Below the pieces are notes generated by a model that saw only the letters and a list, made by a program, of their open reading frames with translations, did not search any database and was not told where the DNA came from. A stretch of 64,000 nt of DNA, taken from positions 132,033,374-132,097,373 of the forward strand of contig CM035412.1 of the NCBI GenBank assembly GCA_020310875.1. The letters are read 5' to 3'. The DNA comes from Ceratopteris richardii. Lineage: Eukaryota; Streptophyta; Polypodiopsida; Polypodiales; Pteridaceae. The position numbers were made by a program, and so were the translations under genes. This document shows positions 1-11,950 of this stretch, in pieces (positions within the stretch are counted from its first letter, which is position 1; every line of letters begins with the position of its first letter).

Positions 1-348
1 AGTTTGTAAATAAATCCACATAGAAGGTTCTATTGTTAGAAATAGTTAGAAAAATAGTGGTTAGAATAAGGGTCATTGTAGACCACAGTTTCTGATATTA
101 AAAGAAAGGCTTTCTATGAAAGTCACCAACTTTTAGTTTCACGCATGTTTTTCGAAGCCGCTTTCATGTAACCACTGTTTTTGACGTAATCAAAAATTCC
201 TATAAATACATGCACTTTGTGGATTGTTGAAACAGAGTGGAGATTGCACCCAATACTGCATTCAGTCTCGTCTCTTGATGTCTCTATTTTTCTGTGTGTT
301 TTCTGCATTTGTAATCTCTGTGTGCGTGTGAGCAAGATCCTGATAACA
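1..348 (+). mobile_element. LTR (3' part) of a truncated LTR retrotransposon
   Basis: The right edge of a long terminal repeat is set by the ending AACA at 345-348, followed two bases later by a primer-binding site. A TATA box (TATAAATA, 201-208) lies about 140 bases before the LTR end, as expected for the U3/R boundary. The left end of the LTR is probably outside the window. The family cannot be named from the LTR alone. The plus orientation follows from the TATA box and the primer-binding site. Confidence 0.65.
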
Positions 349-349
349 G

Positions 350-362
350 TGGTATCAGAACC
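350..362 (+). other. Primer-binding site, initiator tRNA-Met type
   Basis: TGGTATCAGAACC matches the common plant LTR-element primer site complementary to the 3' end of initiator tRNA-Met (consensus TGGTATCAGAGCC) at 12 of 13 bases. It starts one base after the LTR end, which fixes the orientation and the LTR edge. Confidence 0.8.
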
Positions 363-1460
363 TTGCACATGTCACTACAGAGGAATCTGTTTCTATTCAT
401 TTTGGCGAATTCTGTTTCTGTTCATTTTGGCTAATTGTTATTTCTGTTTGGTTTGGCGAATTGATCTCTGTTTCACTGTTCTCTATTCACGATCCGATTT
501 CGATTCTGATTTCGGCTCCGTCTCCGTTTCCGTTTCTATTTCTGTTTTCGCTTCTGATTTCGTTTCTGATTCTGGTTTCGGTTCCGGTTCCACTTTTAGT
601 TTCAGTTTTTTATTTTGGCATCGACTAAGGCAAAAAACTTAGGCATAACTTAGGCATTACGTTGGCATCATTGGCACCCAGGGCTCCCTTGGCAACCGTT
701 GGTAGTTGTTGGCTATGCATGAACCAATTTTAATGTATGAGTGGCAATAAGGACTTTTAGATTCACCAAGGTGGGAGGATTTGAACCCACAACCTCACCC
801 ACACAAGCTGGGAATTGTTTTACCACTACACTATCTCTTTGTGTTGTCACTCTACTTCTCTTTTCTTATATTTAACATAACTTTCTTCTCTTTCTTACTT
901 TTTTTTCTTTTCTTATATTTAAGATAACTTTCATTTCTTTCTTACTTTTTCAATTCCCAAGAACAACCATTCCTTTTACATTTTAACTAAAAAAAACTCA
1001 AAAATTGTTTTTACATATCTAGCAAGAAGGTTTTGTCTCTACATCCTCATGGACCCTATGAACAACATGGAGGATTTTGGCGAATCACCTCTACCTGAGG
1101 TCACACTCGAGCAACAACTGGAGCTCTTGCGGCACGAATTACGAGGTGCTCAAAATGAGATCTGACAGCGCGCCGAGATACTCGAAAAGATGCAAACTGA
1201 TGAAGACAGCCTTACGAGGGTGGTCAAAGCTATTGTCTCTGCCTAGTCGAATGGCACACATTCCAAGATCGCCATTAAAGATTACTAGTTTTTATGGTTT
1301 GATGGCCGTTGTAGGCACGAAAGCGATGGTCAATGGATCAAGCCAACCGCTGGAATTACGGCGCATGCTGGGTGCTTGAAGCAACTCAGGTATAACTTCA
1401 AGAAGATGCACACTGACAAAGATAGATTAGAAAGACCCTTTCTAAAGTAATTTCACTTTA
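363..1460 (+). mobile_element. 5' leader and gag remnant of the same LTR element
   Basis: The leader (363-1040) is rich in TTTCTGTTT/TTCCG-type T/C repeats. A gag-like amino terminus starts near 1,050 (MDPMNNMED..., followed by a Gln/Leu/Glu-rich stretch that looks helical). The copy is broken and fades out after about 1,440. No protease or reverse transcriptase follows, so only the 5' end of the element is left. Calling it gag is inference from position and composition. Confidence 0.45.
762..845 (-). repeat. tRNA-derived SINE head (box A and box B)
   Basis: On the minus strand an RNA polymerase III box A (TAGTGTAGTGG, 823-833) is followed 35 bases later by a box B (GGTTCAAATCC, 777-787). 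Both fit the split tRNA promoter. The stretch between them does not fold into a convincing anticodon arm and the acceptor stem does not pair, so this is a tRNA-derived SINE-type sequence rather than a working tRNA gene. It sits inside the leader of the LTR element at the window start. Its 3' tail was not identified. Confidence 0.5.
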
Positions 1461-3605
1461 GGTCACATGAAAGTTTACATGCTCTTTTCTTTTTGTAACC
1501 AAAACTCTTGTTAATGTAAGGATATGTTTATAACTTCTCAATTGAAAACTCGAAAACTAATCAACATTTTATTCGATAAACAAATAAAAACAGAAAGTTC
1601 AATGCATGTGATATAATTGGTTGTCGTTCTTTTGGAGGAAGGGTTTCGGTGGTGACAACAAATGCAAGATGTAGAGTCCAATGTGATTACTCTTTGAAGG
1701 GAAATAGAATTATCATGCAATGGAAAACCTCGGCAAGATTCGCATCATTAAAATCAATCAGAGATAGAATTTGAGCAATCTAGTTTGAATAACCCTAAAG
1801 TGATTGAGCAATAAGCTTTTGACGCTGTTCACTTCAAGTCAATAAGTGAATGTCAAACTTGGATATTGTCAATGTAAATTTAACCTCATAACATCAGTAT
1901 GTAGCTCACAGATAGACGATCAACCGCATGTCATTAGAATTAGGCGTTCAACTCAAAGTTAATCTAGCCCTAAAGAAGACTCCTAGGGGCTTCTTCTGCA
2001 GAAGAAAATCAAGTGGCCAAAGTCCTTTCGATAGGCGAATTACAAAAAACTTCTGATGCAGATAATTTAAAATACCTATTATTGTGGAAACACAAAATAG
2101 ATTGATATGGGACGCACATCATCGTGACACTTCTATATACGATGTTTGCTCTCTCAAATTTTAAACTAGAGACATGCACATCAAATGTACATAATGTTCT
2201 CTATGAGTTCATATCAATGATACATGATGAAAAGCGAAAACAAGAAAAACAGAACATATACATTGATTCAAATTAAAACATGATTATTAAACAATCTACG
2301 AAATGAAGTGAGATGGATTCTGTAAGAGTGAACAGTTTAGATGTCAGTGCATTTGAGTTTCATTGAAATTACACGATACTGAACAAGTTAATACTATCAT
2401 TTCCAAAACAATAAGTAGTTTTGCATCATTCAATCTTCCTATAATCATGGCGCCTTCTAGGCTTTAGCATTGAATCAAAAATCACGTAAACACTATGGTA
2501 ATATATCGACTATCAGTATGCACAGTTCTCTTCTCGTTTTTCTCTGTATAAGTGACCTTCAATAAAATTAACTCTAACTTAAGGGGAAATGAACAGAAAT
2601 ATTGAATCAAAGTGAACGCTATGAGTTTGTATGAATGGTAGAGTAATAATCTTCATCCTGAAGTTATGTGTACTTAATTTAATTCAATAACGCAGCAAAA
2701 TTAATGTTGAAAGTAGCTAAATACAGTTGCTAACCTGCATTAATACCAAACATGATCATATATTACCTTGAAATTCCCAAAAGAAAAACAACACTGCTTT
2801 AACTGAAAGAGTTTTAACTATGCGCCACCAGGGTCTCAATGCAAAAGCAAAAATCATAAATGTTCCAAGACATATCATTCTTTCGATGGGTAACTCTGTT
2901 TTACTAAAAATCATGAAGTGGAAGGTTGATTCCTTCCTCAAAACACTCCGAGAGGCTTCACGGTGCGTTCATGTCAAGGGAAACTGCAAAGGCTGTTGTC
3001 CTTCGTATTCTAACTCTGCGGCAGTACCTGCCCTTGATTTACCAGGAAAATCATATTCAAACCTTTTCCTTTGCAAAGAAGATCAAGAATCATCATTAAA
3101 TTCATCAAACTATGAACATGCCGACAATTTTCTGATCTCTTTGCTTTACGAATGATGTCTATCTTTTCGATCTTCAACCTACAAAATAGAGGGACTCTGT
3201 GCGCAAACCTGTAGCGATCATCCTTTCTCTGTCAGAAATATACGCCCGTATTGGTCTTCATGCGTGCCTCCCCTTAAGCGTTTCTTCGAGACATGCGTTG
3301 AATTAATCACACTTTTTCCCCAAACAGCAAAGGAAACGAACGCTTTCTTTTGCAGTGTGCAAAAACGAACTCAAACAATTCAATATGTGTAGCAAACGAA
3401 TGCTTTCTTTTTCATTTATAAACCAAACAGATATAAATGATAGTAATACTACTTTTCAGTGAAAAAAAATGCCTTCAACACCTGTCGCTCAATTGTGTGA
3501 TAATCCTCCTAATTGTGTCGTCTTGAAATTATTCGGATTTTCTCAACGCTACGAGAATCATTTCAGCGCAGACAGCTAATAGAACTCCGCATCACTAGAA
3601 TTTAG

Positions 3606-3639
<34 letters not shown>

Positions 3640-5422
3640 TCTCTGAAATTTAGCTCCAAACATTCAACATAATCTCACAATAGATTTCACCTGCCATGAA
3701 CATCTCTTTGGCGCTAAACAAATCTCTATGTCGTATATTTTTTATTCAAATTCTGCACAAGCTCAGCACTCAAAATAAAACAAAACAAAAAGCCGGTTAT
3801 TGATTCTGAATTTCTGACGCATTATCTTCCCCAAACACTTCATGATTTGCATGTTTTCAATGTCCAGCTTATGAATCCTCTCTGATATCTCCTTTGCTGT
3901 CCAGTGCTTCACCTCTAATAAATCTTATGTGGTCCTGTGCTTTGTCACCAATAATTCGACGACCATTCAACCTCATACAGAACTAGATTTAAACAAAAGA
4001 TTTCAAAAGAAGACATTTAAGACTGGTATACATACAGCCATAAATGCCAATCCTACAATCTCTTTCCAATTCGTCATAAATCAAATTGTAAAATATCAAA
4101 TAGAGAAGCAAATTGATCTAAATTCATAGAAGATGAAACTTCAAAAGTTTACAGCATATTTAAATGACATGAGAAAATATACTCATCGTGAGTGTTCTGC
4201 ATGAATGTGCTAAATTCATCTTCAACTTTGAATGCGCAGAATTTGTCTTCAACTTGCAATTCTATCAGTGCATCCACCCTCTCCTTCAGATCCTCCTAAC
4301 TGCGGCATTGGATTCTCTAGTCCACCCTCTGAGCGATATTCTGCGCTTGAGTAAAACACGAAATTGGACTCCTCGTCTCTAATGACTCGTACGACAACTC
4401 TCTTTTTTTTTCTTATCCCCACTGACTCCTCTTTTGATATGTCTCTCCGTCGAACCTCCGTCCTCTCTTCCTCTTTCTTATCAGATCAGCGCTCACCTCC
4501 AATGCATGTGCGATTCATCTGGTTCCCCTTTGAATTTGCGCACTGCCCCTCTCGCTAACCAGGAGTAGACCCCTTAAGCCTCCCTTTAGTTTTCTTCCAT
4601 CCGCTATCCTCCTCTGATCAGCGAGCCTCCAGATGCCAGATAATGAACAATGATTTGGCCCCCCTCTGTGCGAGATGTTCCTCCTTTTTTATAAGTCCAA
4701 AACAAAAGCAGCGTTGGCCTTCATGCATGCCTCTTTTTTTGTGCAATGCAACTCCTTGTTTTTTTTTATCGAATGCATGCCCCTCCACGTATCTACCTTT
4801 CTTCATGCATGTTCTTTACTTTCGATTTTCGCATGCGATTCCTTCTGAATGTTGTAGTTGCTATCCATTAATGTTTTCAATTTTTTAAATCGGTGTTACA
4901 AAATAGAGCAAGCAATTCAGGACCATCTGCATACTCGTTTCAACTTGATAAAGTTGGATTGACTGTACCTGCTTGTACTAGAATAACCAGATAATGGCTA
5001 AGGTGCTTCATGTGATGCATAATTTTTTATCATATTGCACTTAATCGCAATCGACATTGAAACAATAAGATAAAGTGATCTATTAGAATTACAAGAGATG
5101 CCTTTGCCGTATGTTTCTTGCTTCAAAACACTTTCAATTGACTTTGAGGGTATAGACCACTTCAAAATTTCTTTACCCCTATGATTGAACTCATAATTCT
5201 TGTTTTGACCTACATATAATGACTAAAATGAAGAGGTAATCAGGGCACAACCTTTCCAAAATAATTATACATAGGTTATCAAAACAAGTCATATTTCGAG
5301 GAATCAAATGAGTACAAATGCACATTTCTATCTCCTTCAACCTACAAATACTCAGGAGTTGATTTGGTCACATCACAAGTTCATACAAAATATATTTTTT
5401 TGAGAGTTTATATGTAACCATA
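1461..5422. other. Stretch without recognisable genes
   Basis: About 4 kb of AT-rich DNA. The longest open frame (2,820-3,155, plus strand, 111 codons) has no motif or codon pattern I recognise. T/C-rich sequence fills 4,380-4,800. Between 4,900 and 5,420 the sequence runs into the gypsy gag and may hold its leader or a decayed LTR, but I could not place LTR ends or a primer site. A short minus-strand stretch near 3,910-3,980 reads as plausible protein (RLNGRRIIGDKAQDHIRFI) but matches nothing I can name. Confidence 0.5.
3606..3640. repeat. A-tract followed by (AT)n microsatellite
   Basis: Eighteen A residues run directly into about eight AT units. This may be the tail of a decayed retroposon or a simple microsatellite. 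No target duplication could be assigned. Confidence 0.85.
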
Positions 5423-8400
5423 TTGGAAGAAAACTCTTCAATAAATTTTTCCTTCATTTCTTATCAAAGAATGGAGAGAGGATCTCTCCGACACCGTAAG
5501 GATGGCCCTTTAATCCTTTCATGGCTTTCACAGTTTGATGATTTTTATACTTATGAAACCTATGCTGAAAGTGAAAAAGTCAAATTTGCCACTAACTATT
5601 TAGTAGGAAAAGCTCAACTCTGGTGGAATGTCCTGCGGCACAATATTGAGCGTCCAAAAACGTGGAAGGCTTTCCAAGAGAAAGTGAAGGATTCTTTTCT
5701 TCCTCCTCAATACCATTTGCATGTTTGACGTGCATGGATGACCCTTACATGGAAGAAGGGTGATACAGTTACTACCTACACGGAGTGGTTCGGGCAAAAT
5801 TTACTATTGGTTTGAATGCTTGAAGATGTACCAGAGGATAGCTTGCAACAAAAATACGAAGATGGTTTGGAGGTGGGAATCCAAGCTAAGCTTCACACCT
5901 TACGACCTACAACCCTCAACGAGGCTATATCTTTTGCCTATGATGCAGAAAAAGAATTCTAGTCCATAACCAAGTCACTTCATCTACAACAACCACATCA
6001 ACAACCACTTTTTGTTAAACCAAATCTTCCCATGAAACATACTTTTAATGCCCCATCTTACCCTAGTTTTCCTCGTCCACCGCAATCCACTTACTCAACT
6101 ACACCTGTTGCTTCATCTCTCCAACCTACCAAACCACGTACCCTACAAACTTTAGCGATGGATGCCCAACAGAAGCGACCATGAATCACTTGCTGGAATT
6201 GTGAAAAACTTGGACATACAAAAATGAAGTGCCGATTGGGACCTCTTAACATGAAACCAGCTGCAGCTCAATTACATAACATGGAGGCCCACAATGAAGA
6301 AATTTCTTCTCTTTGGACAGAGGAATCATTGGAGAAGGATTTAAGTACCTTGGGTAACAATATCTCTCTTCATTCTCTACTTTGCACGCAAGGTACTATA
6401 AACAAGAAACTCATTAAAATTCTACATGACGATGGTAGTTCACATGACTTCATTTCACACTTATTATTACAAGAACTTAAATTGAAAACATTTCCTTCTT
6501 TGTATAAAGTAAAAGCTACATTTCAAGGTAATCGTTATAATGTAACACGAGAAGTACAAGATGTTACGATTAGCATAGGTCCATATGTTGATTTACGAAC
6601 ATGTTTAATTGCACCTTTGCAATCTTACGATGTTATACTAGGTATGCCTTTTCGTCATCATTATAAACCATGGATTGACTACCATACACATACCTTTAAT
6701 TTTGAATTTAAAGGTCAAATCATTACTTTGTCTACACGGCATGATTTCCAACCATTTCCATTGATTAGTCATACTCAAGTAAAATGTGCATTTAGGAAAG
6801 GATTCAATTCATGCAGTGTTTTTGTCAATGTCATCAATGATTATACTCATAAACTTCTTGATGCACATAAACCTTTCATGACTACTTATAAGGATTGTTT
6901 TATGTCTGAGTATCCCTCTAAACTACCACCATTTCGAGGATCCTTTGACCATAGCATAGACTTAGTCCCTTGTAGTTCTCCTCCTCATAAAGCACCTTAT
7001 AGACATGGCCCACTACACCAAAAGGAAATAGAAAAACAAGTAAAAGACCTACTACAGAAAGGACTTATAAGGCCTAGTTCTTCCCCATTTGGAGCACCAG
7101 TTCTCTTAGTAGAGAAGAAGAATAAAACTTATTGAATGTGCATTAATTATAGAGACCTTAACAAGATCACAATAAAGAATAGATACCCCATACCTTGAAT
7201 CGATGATATTTTAGATCAATTACGAGGAGCTAGTTTCTTTAGTAAAATTGATCTAAAATCAGGATACCATCAGATTCGTATGATGCAAAGTGATATTTTT
7301 AAGATTGCCTTTAGAACTCAAATACGCCATTATGAATTTATGGTAATGCCCTTTGGACTTATTAATGCCCCTGCTACATTTGCACGAATGATGAACAACA
7401 TTTTTCTTGATTACCAAGCTTTTGTTCTTGTATTTTTCGACGATATACTTGTTTACAATAAGAATGATAGTGAGCATGAGATGCATCTTAAAACAGTTTC
7501 TCATTTACTACGAGAAAATACTCTTTATGCTAATCCTAAAAAGAGTTACTTCTTTCAACGTAAGCTAGAATATGTAGGACATATTATTTCAAGTGAAGGT
7601 GTGCATGTGGATCCAAAAAAGATTAAAGTTATAGTAGAATGGCCTACACCACAATTAGTCAATGATGTTCGTTCTTTTCTTGGGTTGGCTAGTTTCTATA
7701 GGAAGTTTGTTCAAAATTTTTCTTATTTAGCATTGCCCCTTACCTTGTTATTGAAAAAGAAAAGAAAATTTGCATGGGGACTTAGCCAACAAAAATCCTT
7801 TGAAAAACTCAAACATGCACCTGTTTTACAATTACCTAATTTTTCACAACCCTTTCATGTTGTTACTGATGCTAGTGGTTCAGGGATAGGTGCAATTTTA
7901 ATGCAAAATGATAATCCCATTGCATTTGAGAGTAGAAAGCTTAAGCCCTCATAAAAGAATTATAGTACATATGATAAAGAATTGTTAGCAGTTGTGCATG
8001 ATTCGCGAATTTGGAAACACTATCTTATGGGCTCTGAGGTCTTAATCAAAACTGATCAAAGGCTATTAAGCATTTACTAAATCAGCCCTTAATCTCTGAT
8101 CGCCATCTTAAATGGGCATCATTCATTCAAAATTTCCAACCCATGATCCAGTATCAGCTTAGTAAATCTAATGTTGTAGCTCATGCTCTTAGCTGATTTC
8201 CTTCACATTCTGTTGTTTTGCATAATATTTCTACTATCCAAATACATTCTTTTTAAGAAATGGTTTCCACGTATGCATCTGCTTTGTATTTCTCATGTGC
8301 ATGGCATGACTTCAACAATGATGCATCTTTATGTGATGAACATTATACATTTCATAATGGTTTTCTTTATTTTCAACATAGATTATGTATAACTCAAGCT

Positions 8401-8785
8401 TTCAAAGATTTTGTCATCAAAGAAATGCATGAACCATCCTACATGGGACAAAGAGGCATACAAAGCACCATTTTTGCCTGCAAAGATTTCTTGTTTTGGC
8501 CACACATGGAAAAAGATATTGCACATTATGTTTCTCAATGCATTGTATGTCAGCGTGTAAAACGTCATCATGGTAAACCATTTGGATTGTTAATGCCACT
8601 GCCCATTCCTAACAAACCATGGGAACAAATTTCTATGGATTTTATCACAAGTCTTCCCATCACTTCATCAGATAATGATATGATTCGGACAATAGTTGAT
8701 AGGTTTAGTAAATATGCATATTTCATTCCATGTAGAAAAACTTTGTCTGCACCTCTGCAGGCTACAAAATTATTCATTAAATGCA
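5423..8785 (+). mobile_element. Ty3/gypsy internal region, chromovirus-like (gag-pro-RT-RH-INT, truncated)
   Basis: The domains follow in gypsy order. The gag domain (about 5,471-5,970) includes the block YLVGKAQLWWNVL. A CCHC zinc knuckle (C-W-N-C...H...C) lies at 6,191-6,232. Retropepsin follows (D-D-G-S-S near 6,430, LGMPF near 6,640). Reverse transcriptase spans about 6,990-7,740, with the catalytic block VFFDDILVY near 7,435. RNase H (VTDASGSG) is near 7,865. Integrase has an HHCC-type finger (8,430-8,560) and the start of the catalytic core (MDFITSLP near 8,636). The copy is broken, with several coding breaks, and neither LTR was found. Integrase is cut off mid-core where copia sequence begins. 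Gag-pol layout and RT wording suggest a chromovirus such as Reina or CRM; that lineage call is inference. Confidence 0.85.
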
Positions 8786-8797
8786 TATTGCTTTTGC
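8778..8797 (+). other. Junction of gypsy integrase with copia integrase
   Basis: The protein similarity changes within about 20 bases from a gypsy integrase core (ends ...KLFIK) to the copia integrase/RT linker block (AFAHVPSQVRGKMDP). There is no LTR end, target duplication or poly-A between them. It is a blunt join of two elements in the same orientation. Confidence 0.75.
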
Positions 8798-10790
8798 TCA
8801 TGTTCCTTCACAGGTTAGAGGCAAGATGGATCCAAAGGTAGAAACGTGTGTATTTATTGGATATGACAACAATCAAAAGGGCTACAGGTTATACAACCCT
8901 ACCTTGGTAAGCAGAGATGTAGTTTTTGATGAGAACAATTCATGGTATGAAGATTCATGCAGGAAGATCAATTTACCATATAATCTTGAAGAAGATTTTC
9001 CAAAGCTTGGTAGAGAACAACCGAAGATTGAAGAACAAGACACCTTAGAGGATGATGAAGAATCTCAGATGGAAAAGATCAAAGCATGGAAGTCTAAAGG
9101 TAAAGCAAAATTGCAGGAACTTGGACATGAGGCAGAATCATCACATCATGGCCTAAGAAGATCTATGAGGGAAAAGAAAAAACCAGAAAGGTATGGGTTT
9201 GACACCTCATTAGTAACTAAACACTCTATCTACATAACACAGGATATAAACCAAGAGGAGCCATCATCATTTGAAGAGGCCAAAGCAAAATCAAAATGGA
9301 AGCATGCAATGAAGGAAGAGATTGAAGCACTTGAGGAAAACAACACTTGGGATTTGGTGCCCAAGACTTCATCCATGAAGGTAATAGGCTCAAGATGGGT
9401 CTATAAACTCAAGAAGAATTCTGATGGTTCAATTAACAGGTATAAGGCAAGGCTTGTAGCAAAAGGCTTTGCACAAACTCAGGGAATTGATTATGAGGAG
9501 ACCTTCTCTCCTGTGGCAAAGATGCCTACTATTAGGGTTTTGCTTAGTATTGCCTCTTCCAAGAATTGGAAGATACTTCAACTAGATGTAAAGAATGCAT
9601 TCTTGAATGGTTGGATAACAGAAGAGGTATATATGGCACAACCACCTGGTTTTGAGAACCAAGTTTATCCTGATTATGTGTGTAAACTTAACAAAGCATT
9701 GTATGGTCTCAAGCAAGCTCCAAGAGCTTGGAATTTCAGGCTTGTTTCATTCTTGCAGGACAAAGGCTTTCAACCAAGCAAGGCAGATCCTTCACTCTTT
9801 ATTAAAAAGAGTAATTTCGAGGTCATCTACCTATGTGTATATGTAAATGATATTATATTGACAGGAAATGATGCAGATGGTATGAAGAAGATCAAAGATC
9901 AGATGAGAGAAGAGTTCAAGATAAGTGATTTGGGTTCACTTACCTACTTCCTAGGTTTGGAAGTTGTCTACAAAGATCATGGTTTGTTTCTCACTCAAAG
10001 GAAGTACATTAAGGACATGTTGGCAAAATTCAAGATGCAAGATTGTAAGATTGCAGGTACTCCAATGGAGGTCAATCACAAATTGAGCTCACATGAAGGT
10101 GAAGTCATAGAGGACATCACATCATATCAAAGTCTAGTGGGTAGTCTCAACTATGCCACATTGACAAGAGTAGATATATGTTATAGTCTGAGTGTGCTAA
10201 GTCAATTTATGCACACACCAAGGAAACCACATATGGATGCTGCCAAAAGGATTCTCAAGTATCTCAAAGGAACCATAAATGAAGGACTTTATTATCCTTA
10301 TGTATCTGATTTAGGTTTGAAGCTATTTTCTGATGCAGATTGGGCTGGCTCCAAGGAAGATAGAAGGAGCACTTCAGGTTATCTTACCTTTGCAGGTTCA
10401 AAGCTTATTTCATGGTCATCCAAGAAGCAACCCACAATTGCTCTCTCTTCTACTGAAGCTGAATATAGAGGTCTTGCCATAGCTACACAAGAAGCTATGT
10501 GGATGAAGACATTATTCAAAGATCTTGGATTGGAGTTTGGAACTCCAACTATTTTTGGTGACAATATGAGTTCTATTCATTTGGCTGCTAATCCTATTTT
10601 TCATGCAAGGACTAAACATATTGAAGTTCATTATCACTATGTACGAGAAAAGGTTCTAAGCAAAGAGATTCAAATATCATATGTGTCCACTCATCAACAA
10701 TGTGCAGATATTCTAACCAAAGCATTGGATGGTACAAAGCTTTGCAAATTCAAGGCTATGATTGGTTTGCAGGTAATCTTGGAAGATTGA
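8790..10790 (+). mobile_element. Ty1/copia pol, 3' half (integrase end, RT, RNase H)
   Basis: A reading frame of about 660 codons covers the copia integrase C-terminal block (CVFIGYD near 8,850), a variable linker, and reverse transcriptase with WKHAMKEE (9,300), SRWVYKLK (9,390), QLDVKNAFLNG (9,580), LYGLKQAPRAW (9,700) and the YVND-type catalytic block (9,838). RNase H follows (SDADWAG at 10,330, ALSSTEAEYR at 10,440, TKHIEVHYHYVRE at 10,610). The part present reads through without obvious decay. The gag, protease and integrase catalytic parts are missing because the element starts at the gypsy junction. The polypurine tract and 3' LTR follow directly. Confidence 0.9.
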
Positions 10791-10810
10791 AGACCTCAAG
10801 CATACTTGGA

Positions 10811-10822
10811 TTGAGGGGGAGC
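10811..10822 (+). other. Polypurine tract of the copia element
   Basis: TTGAGGGGGAGC lies directly before the TGTTGGAG start of the LTR and 20 bases after the end of the pol reading frame. This is the usual plant copia arrangement. Confidence 0.8.
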
Positions 10823-11950
10823 TGTTGGAGCAAGTCTATGACAAGCCTAAGTATTGGCTTGAGTCTCACAAAGTCTTAGAAGAAGCCTTAAAAAGAAGAC
10901 TATGTAAAGTTCACTTGTGAACTACCTCTTGTAACTTTTGAAGAGTTTACTTAATGTAAAAGTGAAAGAATCTTAAGTGGTTGAGTCCACTTGATCAAGA
11001 ATAGAAAGAGGAGCCACGAATTCGTGATTTGTGGTAGGTAGAGAATCAAATCAATCATTGATTGATTGGAGAGTGATTGAGGGAAGTTAGCCTCCCAAAC
11101 TCAACTATAAATAGATGGCAGTTTTAGTCGTGGTTAGAGAGACCTATGTGAAGACCTCCAAGAGCTGAGCTTTATGCCATATCAAGGTGTGATTACAAGG
11201 CACACATATGTATCAGTAAGTCCATTGTATTTTACAAGCAATATACTTTCATTTTCATTATCATTTGGGTTCATATTTCCATGTTCTTGTGAAGTGTACT
11301 ACTCACTGCCATATTTCTCAGTTTTCTCAATCAACTTGCAGAGATTTTTTTGCTGATCTTGGTGCATCATTTTCAGTGATTTAACTTGTTAAAGTTAGCT
11401 CTATAAGTCTACTATATGCTCACAAATTTTCATGTCATTTGCATGTTGCAATCTTCAGTTATGTGCATTTGAAGTCAACAGGGTCTGTTCATCTTCACTT
11501 CTCTGTCAGGTACCCGACTTTTTTGCTCATCTTGTCAGAGGTGTTTCTCAGTGATTACTTATCCAAATTCAGTGATTTAAAGCTTGTTGGATTCAAATTA
11601 CGGTCTAGTATAAATATACAAATTCCCATTATCATTGGATTCCTAAATTTTGAGTTATGTTGATTTTTCTGCTCACTGGTCTCAAATTGTAGCAGCGCAT
11701 GAAAATCGAGATGATGTCATCAGTTGTTAAAACTCATTCTCAGTGTGTGGTTCATTATTTTTTATGAGATTACTCTTGAAAGTTAGCTCTTTAAGCTACC
11801 TAGACTTCCCCAAGAGGAATTAAGCTAATTGCTGCAGAGAAATATGTAAAACACTGGATAGGTGTATGAACCAAGAATAGCAAGTTTTCACATCTAAGCT
11901 AACTCCAACTTATCTATTTTGATCTATCTTTCTGAGAGTGATCTTCCAAG
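10823..11950 (+). mobile_element. 3' LTR of the copia element (right edge approximate)
   Basis: Starts TGTTGGAGCAAG after the polypurine tract. TATAAATA at 11,105-11,112 is a plausible promoter. Two parts of it (around 10,920-10,975 and 11,780-11,895) are recognisably similar to the minus-strand copia LTR at about 42,513-43,330, so both elements belong to one family. I could not find a partner LTR or a target duplication, so the right edge between about 11,940 and 12,050 is a guess. Confidence 0.65.

Noticed and set aside
762-845. A functional tRNA gene on the minus strand
   Set aside because: Box A and B fit, but the acceptor and anticodon stems do not pair.
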